Origin: CALJFL01 sp047633055
Lineage (GTDB): Bacteria; Pseudomonadota; Gammaproteobacteria; Pseudomonadales; Halieaceae
NCBI GenBank assembly: GCA_047633055.1
Contig: JBLIEI010000007.1
Coordinates: 17,390 to 81,389 of the forward strand
Direction: 5' to 3'
DNA: 64,000 nucleotides
Of this stretch, positions 52,488-61,965 are shown piece after piece (positions within the stretch are counted from its first letter, which is position 1; each line of letters begins with the position of its first letter). A program made the position numbers and the translations under genes. The notes under the pieces were generated by a model that made no database searches, was not told the DNA's origin, and was given only the letters and a program-made list of their open reading frames with translations.

Positions 52488-53048
52488 ATGAAACAAATAC
52501 TCTCGCTATCGGTCCTGGTTATTGCGGCTGCGATCGCCAGTACTGTCCTTCGTAACCCCGCGGGGGCTGCCATTGATTCAGTAGTGCCCATCTCTGAGCG
52601 ACTCGCTACCAGTATCGTCAGTAAACTGTTTCCGGCAGCGCTCGAACTTACAACGGGCAATCTGCTGGTGACCGAGCCTGAGGTGGTTTTTATTGACCGT
52701 GAGCGATTGGCGTTGAAGGCGAGGTTCCAAGCCTACGATCATCGTCCGGATCAGGGTATCGCAGTGAGCGAGATGGGATGGGTGCAAATTTCGGGGGGCC
52801 TTGACTTCGACCCGCTAACGCGCCAGATATTACTTCACAACCCCAGTATTGACGCGCTGAACTTTGACCGTCAGAACGCCGCGAGTGCGTCCTTCCGCTC
52901 AGACATCTCGAACAACTGGTCGGCTCAGATGACCAACCCAATGCGCGCAGACATTCCACCTCATCCTTATGTCGTCCTGATCAAGGACACTATTAATAGT
53001 GTCAGCTATGACGGCCAGAATATTAACGTTCAGATTGTTTACGAATGA
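52488..53048 (+). CDS. Exported DUF1439-like protein
   Basis: A 186-residue protein with an N-terminal signal or anchor (LSLSVLVIAAAIAST). The rest is beta-rich and resembles DUF1439/YceB-type lipid-binding barrels: LVTEPEVVFIDRERLALKAR, GLDFDPLTRQILLHNPSIDA, LNFDRQNAAS. No lipobox. Family assignment is tentative. Preceded by Pho-box-like sites. Its end overlaps the convergent thioesterase gene by 10 bp. Confidence 0.6.
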   Translation: MKQILSLSVLVIAAAIASTVLRNPAGAAIDSVVPISERLATSIVSKLFPAALELTTGNLLVTEPEVVFIDRERLALKARFQAYDHRPDQGIAVSEMGWVQISGGLDFDPLTRQILLHNPSIDALNFDRQNAASASFRSDISNNWSAQMTNPMRADIPPHPYVVLIKDTINSVSYDGQNINVQIVYE

Positions 53049-53515
53049 GCGTAAGTCTTGATTGCTGTTGAGACCTGCTCCGGGATTTCGCAACTGCACG
53101 AGTTGTTATAATCGTAGAAAATGACCAGGCTACTGCCGGTTGCTGCGACCTCATTAAACCGTTCGCTGAAAATCGTATATTCCATCAACACTTTTTTAGG
53201 TCCGGTAATCATGGCTTTGCAGCCGATATGAATTCGGTCTGGATAAGTCAGTGGTAATTTAAAATCGCATTGGGTTGTGGCCAGAATAGGACCCAGATTT
53301 AGCGTCTCCTTCGTTTCCAACACGCCCGTTTTTACAAAATAGGCTATTCGCACATCTTCGAAGTAGCGAAAATACACCGTATTGTTAACGTGACCGAAGG
53401 CGTCCGCGTCGCCCCAGATTACATCCTGATAAAGAACCAGTGAACTGTCCTTTTCGAGTTTATTCATTTGCAAGAATTTATCCTGTCGTAGATCCATAAC
53501 CTTATTATGGATCAT
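53039..53515 (-). CDS. Acyl-CoA thioesterase, hotdog fold
   Basis: A hotdog-fold thioesterase of the 4-hydroxybenzoyl-CoA type, up to 158 residues. The signature WGDADAFGHVNNTVYFRYFE carries the catalytic aspartate of this group. Three in-frame ATGs (53515, 53497, 53467) precede the domain and none has an ideal ribosome site; the longest is given. It hydrolyses an acyl-CoA of unknown chain. Overlaps the convergent DUF1439-like gene by 10 bp. Confidence 0.82.
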   Translation of the reverse strand: MIHNKVMDLRQDKFLQMNKLEKDSSLVLYQDVIWGDADAFGHVNNTVYFRYFEDVRIAYFVKTGVLETKETLNLGPILATTQCDFKLPLTYPDRIHIGCKAMITGPKKVLMEYTIFSERFNEVAATGSSLVIFYDYNNSCSCEIPEQVSTAIKTYAHS

Positions 53516-53613
53516 AGTCCGACCGATGGGCGACTATAATTCACAGTCCGGGAAACTACCGATATACGCTAATAGTCGGATTATCGATACACGCTGACAA
53601 CGTCTACCGTGCG

Positions 53614-54633
53614 CTACCCCATCGGGTACATTATCTCGCGGCTGACCGCATTGATTTTTCGCATCGTTTCCGCGTTGAGGTCGAGATCTGCCGCAGCCAG
53701 TATATCGTCCAGTTGACCCACCGTGGTTGCCCCAACTATTGTAGAGGCGACAAAATCATGCTGCTTACTCCACGCGGTGGCCAAGGTGATGACTGACATA
53801 CCGGCCTCATTGGCAATCTGCTGAAATTTTTGGGTAGAGGCGATGCTACGGTCATTAACGAAGCGGGCGGCCATGACCTTTTGCCGCTTTTCTCCTCTAC
53901 CTAAATAGTGGCTAAAGCGCGCACCCTCAGGCAATTGCCCATCGTTGTATTTGCCCGAAAGCACTCCCCCAGCCAACGGCGAATAGGGAATCAGGCTGAT
54001 CCTTTCTTTACGACACGCCTGGGCCAGCTCATCTTCGAAGCGGCGGTTATTCAGGCTGAAGTTGTTCTGAATCGTTTCATAGCGCGCGAGACCATGTGAT
54101 TCCGAGGCCGCCAGGCTTTTCATCAACCCCCAGGTGGACTCATTACTACATCCGAGCAAGCGCACCTTGCCAGACTGCACCAACTCATCCAGTGCAAACA
54201 TAGTTTCCTCATGCTGCATGTCAGGGTCCGGCCAGTGCGTCTGGTACAGATCAACGTAATCGGTTTGCAGGCGCTTGAGGCTGCCCTCAACTGCCCGAAT
54301 GATATGGTGTCGATCCAGTCCGGTTTTACCGGCACGCTGAACCGACTTGAGCCATATATGACTGGGCCCGGACACTTTTGTTGCCACAATAAGTGAATCG
54401 CGGTCCTTGGTCTTCATCCACCGACCAAAAATTTCCTCGGTGAGCCCCGCGTATTTCAAGTCTGGGGGTACCGGGTACATTTCCGCGGTATCGTAAAAAT
54501 CGATGCCGGCATCATAAGCACGATCGAGAATCTCGAAGGATGTCTTCTCATCCGCCTGATTACCAAAGGTCATGGTACCCATGCAAATCTCCGAGACTAC
54601 GATACCGCTATTACCTAAACGTCTACTTTTCAT
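53614..54633 (-). CDS. Aldo/keto reductase
   Basis: A 339-residue NADPH-dependent aldo/keto reductase (Tas/YghZ-like branch). The start MKSRRLGNSGIVVSEICMGT, the catalytic DTAEMYP tyrosine, the lysine in LIVATKVSG, the histidine in YQTHWPDPD and the cofactor end SLIPYSPLAGGVLSGKY are all visible. AGGGG precedes the ATG. Head-to-tail with the GST gene, 50 bp gap, probably one transcript. Substrate unknown. Confidence 0.92.
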   Translation of the reverse strand: MKSRRLGNSGIVVSEICMGTMTFGNQADEKTSFEILDRAYDAGIDFYDTAEMYPVPPDLKYAGLTEEIFGRWMKTKDRDSLIVATKVSGPSHIWLKSVQRAGKTGLDRHHIIRAVEGSLKRLQTDYVDLYQTHWPDPDMQHEETMFALDELVQSGKVRLLGCSNESTWGLMKSLAASESHGLARYETIQNNFSLNNRRFEDELAQACRKERISLIPYSPLAGGVLSGKYNDGQLPEGARFSHYLGRGEKRQKVMAARFVNDRSIASTQKFQQIANEAGMSVITLATAWSKQHDFVASTIVGATTVGQLDDILAAADLDLNAETMRKINAVSREIMYPMG

Positions 54634-54682
54634 GACTGCCCCTGCTTTTCGAAAGGAGCCGCGAGTACACGGCCAATCTACA

Positions 54683-55609
54683 TTAACTTACTTTGGTTAC
54701 CTGAAAACCCTGCCGCGGAAAATGAACCGCTACTTCGCCGACACGCTCGTCGCTGCGCAGGACTACAATTTCCTCCAGCGAGGACACCTGCAAGCTGCCA
54801 GTTACCGGTTGAAAACCATAGTCGGTAGGGATTACGCTCACTTCATCGCCTACTGATAGTCCATCAATATAGGTCAGTGTGGTCCTTTGTAAATCCTCTG
54901 GAGAGGCTTCAAGTGCCGTATCCTGCGCCTGCGCTCCACTCATTTCGGTAGGCTGACCATGACCAAAGGCGCGCATGCGTGCTAACCACTCAAGTACATT
55001 GGGATAGGGCCCAAAGTCTTGTTGTAACACCTCAACCTGATACACAAACCAGCAGCAGTGGTAGGTGGAAAAGTCAGCAATAGTGGGCTCACTACCAAAA
55101 AGAAACGGGGCGTGGGCAAGTTGCTGATCGAGCTGGCGCAACTGGGAGAAAAAGGCAGGTATGGCGACGGCCTGATCAATGGCTAAAGATCCCGCTCCCT
55201 CGGTCAACTTGGCTCTATCTTTCATGAACGCGGCCGCCATGGTCGGATTATTAAATAACTCACTGGTGGCCAGGGCCTTCGGCTGAAACACCATAGAGAC
55301 AGCGAGCCGAAATAAATTTGAGTCCATCCACGCGGCCACCGCGGTACTGGCTGCCAGAGATTGCTCTGGATAAATCGTATTGTCCGGCGCCAGGCGATCA
55401 ATCACGCGTGCGATCAGTGCCGTGTCGCAGTAAACGTCTGCGCCAGTCTGAAATATCGGTGTTCTCCGATAACCCCCGGAAAGTGGCATCAAGTCAGGTC
55501 GGGGCATAATGACCGGAATGTCGACCGACTGCCAGGCCAGGTTTTTATAGCCTAGCAACGCCCTGATTTTCTCCGAGAATGGCGAGCCGTCGTAGTGATG
55601 TAATATCAT
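54683..55609 (-). CDS. Glutathione S-transferase with C-terminal extension
   Basis: A 308-residue protein. Residues 1-75 form the thioredoxin-like GST N-domain (HHYDGSPFSEKIRALLGYKN and RRTPIFQTGADVYCDTALIA); residues 90-215 the helical C-domain (FLFGSEPTIADFSTYHCCWF). About 80 further residues, from YIDGLSVGDEVSVIPTDYG, form a beta-rich extension not part of a normal GST (about 210 residues). AGGA precedes the ATG. Possibly co-transcribed with the aldo/keto reductase. Confidence 0.85.
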   Translation of the reverse strand: MILHHYDGSPFSEKIRALLGYKNLAWQSVDIPVIMPRPDLMPLSGGYRRTPIFQTGADVYCDTALIARVIDRLAPDNTIYPEQSLAASTAVAAWMDSNLFRLAVSMVFQPKALATSELFNNPTMAAAFMKDRAKLTEGAGSLAIDQAVAIPAFFSQLRQLDQQLAHAPFLFGSEPTIADFSTYHCCWFVYQVEVLQQDFGPYPNVLEWLARMRAFGHGQPTEMSGAQAQDTALEASPEDLQRTTLTYIDGLSVGDEVSVIPTDYGFQPVTGSLQVSSLEEIVVLRSDERVGEVAVHFPRQGFQVTKVS

Positions 55610-55618
55610 TCTCTTATC

Positions 55619-55930
55619 CTATATTTTTATCAGGTCGCGCTTACCAAGCGACCCCGTAGTCGTCGCCGAAGTCGCTGGCACCCCCCACATGGTGCCATTG
55701 ACCCAGTCAAAGTAGATAGCAGTAATGGGGCTGTAAGTGCGGTCAATGGTTTCAACAGAGTAGCCCATTTCCCTCAACTTTTCGCGCACCTCAGGTGCCA
55801 CCCTGGGTGTTACCTGTAAGCGCCCGGGTTCTGACTTGTGTGCGCCAAAAGAGCTTTGCATCGGGTAGCTGGCAATATTGTGCGCCTCGGCGGCAATAAA
55901 CGCGGGAATCCAGCCACCAATTGCAGCGGC
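55619..55930 (-). pseudogene. C-terminal fragment of gamma-glutamyltransferase
   Basis: About 103 codons corresponding to the small-subunit end of gamma-glutamyltransferase-family enzymes: YPMQSSFGAHKSEPGRLQVT, REKLREMGYSVETID, SPITAIYFDWVNGTMWG. A TAA (55931-55933) precedes the homology, and the catalytic threonine and large subunit are absent. It lies just upstream of the GST gene. A remnant, possibly of a glutathione-metabolism neighbourhood. Confidence 0.65.
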
Positions 55931-56069
55931 TTACGTACCGATCAGCCCGCTTTTTATCCTCCAACATGGTGGACTAAAACCACCAGCAAGCGACTATTTT
56001 TGAAAGCGATAAGCTATGATGAAGAAGCAGACGATCCCCGTTGCCATTATTGATGCCGTTCAAGACCAG

Positions 56070-57371
56070 ATGCGAAATACTGTTCTGATTGTTTTAGTCG
56101 CCTCCTTTAGTCTCATTGCCGGGTGCAAGCAGCCTCTGGCGATCGTCGGCGAGGGCGATATTATCGAGCTTGAATCTGGCATGAGAGGCTGTGCCTGGGA
56201 AGAATTCAGTGCTGCATGGACCCGCTGTACCGACAACGATGTGCTGGTGACCGAAACTGCAGTTTACCGCGCTCTGGCGCGACCCGGTTGGCGCTTCTCA
56301 CACTGGGAAGGCGTGTGTGTGAAAGATTCGCCGGAACAGGACTGCCAGCAAAACTATAACCAGGGTCAGGTAAATTTTTGGGATGGCAATTTTCCCGGCC
56401 TGCCGGTACCGGCACTAACCGCAGTTTTTATCGAGGATAACGAGGCCCCGCGCGGCACGACTTATACCGCTGCTCGCTTCGGTGCCCAGAGCAACTTTGG
56501 TTTCGCTGCCCTGCTGGATGCACTGTTCTTCGAAGATGGCAGCTATCGTTTCACCATTGCCCAGGCCACCACCCGTCAATTTTTTGATCGCAACCCAGAG
56601 TATTTCGAGCGCCAGCCCGATGGTTTGTTGGGCGCCGGACCCACACTCGACGCGCTGGTAGCCGCCGGTGGAGCCACCTCCAACGGTGACTTTCTGGCAC
56701 TGGTAGACAGTGACAGCAGCGACAATGACGTTTCAGTCACTTATTTGCAGCCACAGCGGTCGAGTGCTCGGGAAAGCGATTTAAATGGCAACTATTTCTG
56801 CGGACATGTCATGTCTGACGGTCGAGCTACCTTTTTCCGTGCACAGATAAATGGCAGCGGCGGCGGTACTGCATTTATTCTGGAAGACCGTCAAGGTCGC
56901 TCAGGACAAACCGCTATCAGCTACAACGTGGCTGAGAACGGTACCACCACCTTCGACTACCTGGGCATGCGCCTCGCCGGCAGTCTCTCGGCAGATGGCA
57001 GTGTTTTGGCTGCGACTCAGGTTTCAGCGAGACTACAAGGCTCAGCAATGTGCCTGCGCTCACTCGCCAATAAAACCGTGGCCAGCGTGGCCGGTGGCTA
57101 CTATGGGGCATGGTTCAGCACCCAACCAATATCGGCGGTGTCTGAAATAGTACTGGACAATCAGGGCCAGACTTCTGAGGTAGTACTTCGCGACTCGCTT
57201 GGCGGGCGGAATTACTCTCTGAGGCAGGATTTTATGCTGGTAAAGGCTACCGGTGAATTAAAGACCAGTGACAGTTTTGGCTCAGTGTCTGCTGATGGCC
57301 GCATTCTCTTCTTGGTCAATACTAATCCCAATAAATTTCCAACGTTTATCGCCTACGTGCGCAAAACGTGA
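56070..57371 (+). CDS. Hypothetical lipoprotein
   Basis: A 433-residue lipoprotein: MRNTVLIVLVASFSLIAGC gives the lipobox at residue 19 if the ATG at 56070 is used; the frame is open 18 codons further upstream. The mature protein begins with a cysteine-containing repeat (IVGEGDIIELESGMRGCAWE and WRFSHWEGVC), then a long beta-rich region. I do not recognise it. It lies before the TonB receptor at 57809, but with about 440 bp between. Confidence 0.65.
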   Translation: MRNTVLIVLVASFSLIAGCKQPLAIVGEGDIIELESGMRGCAWEEFSAAWTRCTDNDVLVTETAVYRALARPGWRFSHWEGVCVKDSPEQDCQQNYNQGQVNFWDGNFPGLPVPALTAVFIEDNEAPRGTTYTAARFGAQSNFGFAALLDALFFEDGSYRFTIAQATTRQFFDRNPEYFERQPDGLLGAGPTLDALVAAGGATSNGDFLALVDSDSSDNDVSVTYLQPQRSSARESDLNGNYFCGHVMSDGRATFFRAQINGSGGGTAFILEDRQGRSGQTAISYNVAENGTTTFDYLGMRLAGSLSADGSVLAATQVSARLQGSAMCLRSLANKTVASVAGGYYGAWFSTQPISAVSEIVLDNQGQTSEVVLRDSLGGRNYSLRQDFMLVKATGELKTSDSFGSVSADGRILFLVNTNPNKFPTFIAYVRKT

Positions 57372-57808
57372 GGCAGAACCTAACCCTATGCGCACAGCAG
57401 GCTCTATCACCCGGTTAAGCATGCGGAAAGACCCACGTTACGATGAGTGAAAGTTCGAAGATATGCCGCTACCAGAAAAGTCGCCGGGTGAGCCCATAAG
57501 TGGCTTTTAAACTACACCAATTCAGGCAACCTGCCCGATAAGTACTGACTGCTTTTGAAAACTTTCTACCCCCCGATTCGAGACAACGGAACACTTCCAA
57601 AAAAACTATAAGCTCATGTATTCACTGCCTTTTTTTCATCTCTCATGGTAAGGTGGACGGTAATATTGCCTAAGGTAGGCATGTTAGGGGCGGCGGCCCT
57701 GGTGGTATGGTCGTCAGGTGATTATTTCGGCAATCGAGACGCAGCTAGCATCCAGAGGTCAGCGCCTGATTGTTCTTTACAGCGAATAAGTAAAAGGTAG
57801 TAAGTACG
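57372..57808. other. Intergenic region before the second TonB receptor
   Basis: No gene supported. A short inverted repeat, GCCTA-AGG-TAGGC, lies at 57668-57680, about 130 bp before the receptor start. AAGG lies near the start codon. No Pho-box match seen. Confidence 0.45.
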
Positions 57809-60232
57809 ATGAGTAGAAACCGCATTTTCAAACTTAGCACTATGTCGGCAGCAGTGGCATCCACGCTGATACCCGTGCATGTACAGGCGCAAAGCGCACT
57901 CGAAGAGGTCATTGTGACGGCCACCCGTCGCGCCGAGAGTATTCAGGATATTCCGCTGAATATTGCGGCACTGGGCGAGAACACGATTAAGTCGCAGGGA
58001 CTGTCAAACCTCGCTGAAGCGATGCAGTGGGTGCCAGGAATTCACATTATTGACCAGGGCTCACGTGCAGCGGACCAGATTATTGTTCGGGGCCTGAGCG
58101 CTAACCCCATCAGCTCTTCTGAAGCATTGGGCAACGACGGTGGCGGCACCGTGGCCACTTACGTCGGGGAAATTCCTGTTTACGCCGACCTTAAACTCAA
58201 TGATATGGCGCGCGTTGAAGTTCTATTGGGGCCCCAGGGCACACTCTATGGCGCGGGTACTCTTGCCGGCGCGATTCGCTATATCCCCAACAAGCCGCAG
58301 TTCGAGACTACCGAAGTTGAGGTGCGCGGCAATGCTTACCAGATTTCAGAAGCAGATGACCTGAGCTCGGATGTGGGCTTCACCTTGAATTTGCCGATAA
58401 GCGACTCTTTAGCGTTCCGCATGAACATGGACTATGTCGACGACTCCGGCTTTGTCGATTATATCTACACAGTGCGTGAGGCTGGCGTTTCCAACCCGGA
58501 TCCAGATTTCAGTGACCGCGACGACGTGAATGCCAATTTGCGCTCTGTAGAAGACGTCAATACGGAAGAAACACTGTCTGCCCGAGCTGCATTGCGTTGG
58601 GCACCCAACGACACCTTTGACGGAACACTCACCTATTACCTGCAGGATCAGGAATCTGGGGGCCGAACGCTAACATCTACTGACGCACTGAATATCGGCA
58701 ATTATGAATCTGGCCTGCGTTTTGTAGAGCCCAGTGATCGTAAAAACGAGTTGATCGCACTGGAGATGACCATAGACCTGGGCTTTGCAGAACTCACCTC
58801 AGCGACTGGTTTTTCACAGTATGAGGAAAGCGGAAGCCGCGATCAGACAGACCTGCTAATCACCCTCGAATATAGCTATGAGGCGTTTCCCGAGTTCAGT
58901 GCCTTCACTCAGGAAGACGTCGACGAAGAGCGGTTTAACCAGGAAGTACGTCTCGTCTCCACTGGCGATGGACCACTCCGTTGGATTGCGGGTGGCTTTT
59001 ATAATCAGTATGAGGTTGACGAGGCTGTCTCGCGCGAGTTCACTCCTGGATATGATCAGTTCCTGGTGGATATTGGCGCAGGTGTTCAGCTCCGCCCTGA
59101 CGCTCTGGAATATATCAATGTGGTGCGTGAGGACACGACCGAGTGGGCCTTCTTCGGTGAAATCACCTATGAGTTTACTGATCGCTGGGATGTAACCCTA
59201 GGCGGTCGTTACTACGATTATGATTATGAATTCAGCTCGGCGACCGACTTCCCTATCGCCGAAACTGTATTTGGAGGCCGTCAGCCTGTTGACGCAGTAA
59301 TTCTTGATTTCAACACCGCCGTGCAGGACGACGACGGCAGCCTGTTTAAGTTTAATACCTCTTATGACTTCAGCGACGATGTCATGGGCTATTTAACGTA
59401 TTCCGAGGGTTTCCGCTTGGGCGCAGGCAACGGGCTGGGTTTATGCGCTCCAGACGATGATGGCTCTCAGACAGTTTGCGCGAACTCAGACGAGTTCGAG
59501 TATACGCCGGACGAAACTCAGAATTATGAAATTGGCTTGCGAACGACCTGGCTGGATCAGAGCCTGACGGTTAACGGCGCAATCTACTTCATTGAGTGGT
59601 CGGATCCGCAGCTTCAGTCTGCCACCGTTGCGGGCTCTCAGCCTATTACTGTTAATGGTAAAGGGGCGGAATCAACCGGTATCGAAGCCTCCTTCAGTTG
59701 GCAGATGTCTGATAACTTCGCATTGCGCGGTAATTACTCTTACTCTAGAGCCGAGCTCACAGACCAAGCCAGGGGACTCCTGCGGACGGTGCCTGACACA
59801 GGCACAGGCTTCGCCAACGTATTTGTCGATGGTGAAGACGGTGACCGTCTGCCCGGTTCACCAGAACAGCAAGGCAGTATCTTTGCTACCTACATCTACC
59901 CGATGAAAAACATAGATCTTACCGTTAACTATGGTATCAGCGCAGTTGGAGATGTATTGACCAAAGCCGGTGGCAGAGCCGGCGGTGAGGCTTTACCGGG
60001 CTATGCGGTACACAACTTTTCGGCAATTGTTGCCACCGACTCCTGGGACGTTACCCTCTATGCCGACAATTTGTTAGACAAGTATGCAGTTACCGGCGTC
60101 CGCAGTGACACCAACTTTCTGCAGACTGCTGCTGACATTAACGGCGACGACGTCGCGGTTCGCAGCTACGGCCAAAACGTGTTGCGGCCCCGCACTATTG
60201 GCCTAAGAGCAACTTATCGTTTCGATATGTAG
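57809..60232 (+). CDS. TonB-dependent receptor
   Basis: An 807-residue outer-membrane receptor. A signal peptide (LSTMSAAVASTLIPVHVQAQ) precedes the TonB box region EEVIVTATRRAESIQDIPLN. The plug follows with AMQWVPGIHIIDQGSRAADQ, IIVRGLSA and VEVLLGPQGTLYGAGTLAGA. The barrel ends RPRTIGLRATYRF then DM, so the usual terminal aromatic is two residues from the end. The plug matches receptors of the Caulobacter-type, often for carbohydrates or other organics. A strong terminator follows at 60252, so it is monocistronic. Confidence 0.93.
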   Translation: MSRNRIFKLSTMSAAVASTLIPVHVQAQSALEEVIVTATRRAESIQDIPLNIAALGENTIKSQGLSNLAEAMQWVPGIHIIDQGSRAADQIIVRGLSANPISSSEALGNDGGGTVATYVGEIPVYADLKLNDMARVEVLLGPQGTLYGAGTLAGAIRYIPNKPQFETTEVEVRGNAYQISEADDLSSDVGFTLNLPISDSLAFRMNMDYVDDSGFVDYIYTVREAGVSNPDPDFSDRDDVNANLRSVEDVNTEETLSARAALRWAPNDTFDGTLTYYLQDQESGGRTLTSTDALNIGNYESGLRFVEPSDRKNELIALEMTIDLGFAELTSATGFSQYEESGSRDQTDLLITLEYSYEAFPEFSAFTQEDVDEERFNQEVRLVSTGDGPLRWIAGGFYNQYEVDEAVSREFTPGYDQFLVDIGAGVQLRPDALEYINVVREDTTEWAFFGEITYEFTDRWDVTLGGRYYDYDYEFSSATDFPIAETVFGGRQPVDAVILDFNTAVQDDDGSLFKFNTSYDFSDDVMGYLTYSEGFRLGAGNGLGLCAPDDDGSQTVCANSDEFEYTPDETQNYEIGLRTTWLDQSLTVNGAIYFIEWSDPQLQSATVAGSQPITVNGKGAESTGIEASFSWQMSDNFALRGNYSYSRAELTDQARGLLRTVPDTGTGFANVFVDGEDGDRLPGSPEQQGSIFATYIYPMKNIDLTVNYGISAVGDVLTKAGGRAGGEALPGYAVHNFSAIVATDSWDVTLYADNLLDKYAVTGVRSDTNFLQTAADINGDDVAVRSYGQNVLRPRTIGLRATYRFDM

Positions 60233-60251
60233 CTGTCAGGTCGGTGCAGTG

Positions 60252-60280
60252 AAAGGGATGCTTTGGCATCCCTTTTTTTT
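60252..60280 (+). terminator. Rho-independent terminator
   Basis: AAAGGGATGC (60252-60261), loop TTTG, GCATCCCTTT (60266-60275), T-run to 60280. Ten-pair stem 20 bp after the receptor stop. Confidence 0.92.
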
Positions 60281-60345
60281 GGCTGGGCGTAGGTGTCCGA
60301 AACTGGGATAATTTTCAGATAAGCAGATCATTGGATATTCAAGGT

Positions 60346-61932
60346 ATGCAGAGTCCAGCGACTCCACAGCAAGTCATACGAGACGCGCACAGCGCGCTAA
60401 CACGTGAGGACTATCAGCGAGCGCACAGTCTCGCTATGTCTGTACTGAAACATGACCCGACCTTCGCAGACGCTTATTTCATCATGGCTCTGATCAGCTA
60501 TCGGCATCAAAATATTGCCAAGGCCGAGGCTATTGTCCAGCGAGCATTGGGGTTCGACGCAAACAATACAGACTACCTGTTGTTGCAGGCCCAATGCCTG
60601 CTGGAACTTAATCAGCAAGAGAAAGCCAAGGCAGTCGTAGCTGGACTCAGGGATAAAAAACTCAAAACAGCCCATCAAAACGACACACTGGGTGTCCTGC
60701 ATTCCCGACTGGGACAACACGCGAGTGCCCTGCCCCGGTTCACGTTGACCTGCGAACTGGAACCGGATTCGGTCAGCTACCGTTACAACCTGGCATCTTG
60801 CCTGCAGTTTTCAGGACAATTTGGCGCGGCTGAAACAGCGTATGAGAATGCGATTAGGCTCGCCCCTGATCACTATCGCAGCCATTCTTCGCTTTCACAG
60901 CTGCGCAAGATGACGGAGGGCGATAATCATATCGAGCGTTTGAACGAGCTCTGGCCAAGCCTGAAGGACGATGCTGATGCACGCCTGCACGTAGGCCATG
61001 CGCTGGCCAAGGAGCACGAAGACCTGGCAGACTATGGGCTGTCGTTCGAGTATCTGCAACAAGCTAAAGCTAAGAAACTCGAGAAAATGGAAGACCAATC
61101 GGCAAGCAATCGCCGCCTGTTCGCGCGTCTGCATGAGCTCCCTGCAAAGTTGGAAAACGCATCGCAATCCAATTGCGAATCCGCTGAGCCGATTTTCATC
61201 GTCGGCATGCCGCGAACAGGAACAACTCTGGTTGAACGAATACTGTCCAGCCATTCATGGGTGGAATCTGCGGGGGAGCTGGCGAACTTCTCCCTGTTGG
61301 TAAAGCGGCAACTGCAAACGGCATCGAACTGGGTTCTGGATGCAGAAACGATCGAGGTTTCTCCGCGCCTGGACTTCACCAAACTAGGCAATGACTACAT
61401 CGAGTCCACCCGCCACCTTACCGGCGGCAGCGCACATTTTATCGACAAGATGCCGCTGAACTTTATGTATGTCCCATTGATCGCCAAAGCGCTGCCCAAG
61501 GCAAAAATTATCTGCCTGCGCCGCAACCCTATGGACACCTGCCTGAGTAATTATCGTCAGTTATTTTCAACCAGTTTCTCTTATTACAACTATGCCTATA
61601 GCCTGAAAAATACGGCAGATTTTTATGTTCAATTTCACCAGTTGATGGATCACTACGCTGCAACTCTAGGGAGTAACTTCTTTCAGGTCCATTACGAATC
61701 TGTGGTGGCTGAGCCGGACAAGCAGACCCGAAAATCACTCGCGCACTGCAGCTTACCGTGGGAAGCCCAATGCCTGGAGTTTCACAGCAATACCGCCCCG
61801 GTAGCCACCGCCAGTTCAGTCCAGGTCAGAGAAAAAATGTATACCCGCGCGATAGACAGATGGCGTCACTACGAGCCCTGGCTCGGCGAGCTCAGGACTG
61901 TATTTGAGGCGAATAATATCGCCTACGAGTAG
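60346..61932 (+). CDS. TPR-sulfotransferase
   Basis: A 528-residue protein. The N-terminal half (residues 1-210) has tetratricopeptide-like repeats, e.g. ADAYFIMALISYRHQNIAKA and QFGAAETAYENAIRLAPDHY. The C-terminal half is a sulfotransferase: the 5'-phosphosulfate loop PIFIVGMPRTGTTLVERILS and the 3'-phosphate-binding KIICLRRNPMDTCLSNYRQL are clear. It would transfer sulfate from PAPS to an unknown acceptor. The ATG at 60346 is used; a TTG at 60331 is also in frame. Neither has a strong ribosome site. Confidence 0.9.
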   Translation: MQSPATPQQVIRDAHSALTREDYQRAHSLAMSVLKHDPTFADAYFIMALISYRHQNIAKAEAIVQRALGFDANNTDYLLLQAQCLLELNQQEKAKAVVAGLRDKKLKTAHQNDTLGVLHSRLGQHASALPRFTLTCELEPDSVSYRYNLASCLQFSGQFGAAETAYENAIRLAPDHYRSHSSLSQLRKMTEGDNHIERLNELWPSLKDDADARLHVGHALAKEHEDLADYGLSFEYLQQAKAKKLEKMEDQSASNRRLFARLHELPAKLENASQSNCESAEPIFIVGMPRTGTTLVERILSSHSWVESAGELANFSLLVKRQLQTASNWVLDAETIEVSPRLDFTKLGNDYIESTRHLTGGSAHFIDKMPLNFMYVPLIAKALPKAKIICLRRNPMDTCLSNYRQLFSTSFSYYNYAYSLKNTADFYVQFHQLMDHYAATLGSNFFQVHYESVVAEPDKQTRKSLAHCSLPWEAQCLEFHSNTAPVATASSVQVREKMYTRAIDRWRHYEPWLGELRTVFEANNIAYE

Positions 61933-61965
61933 CGTTACCCGATGACAGACTATTAACCCCAAGCG

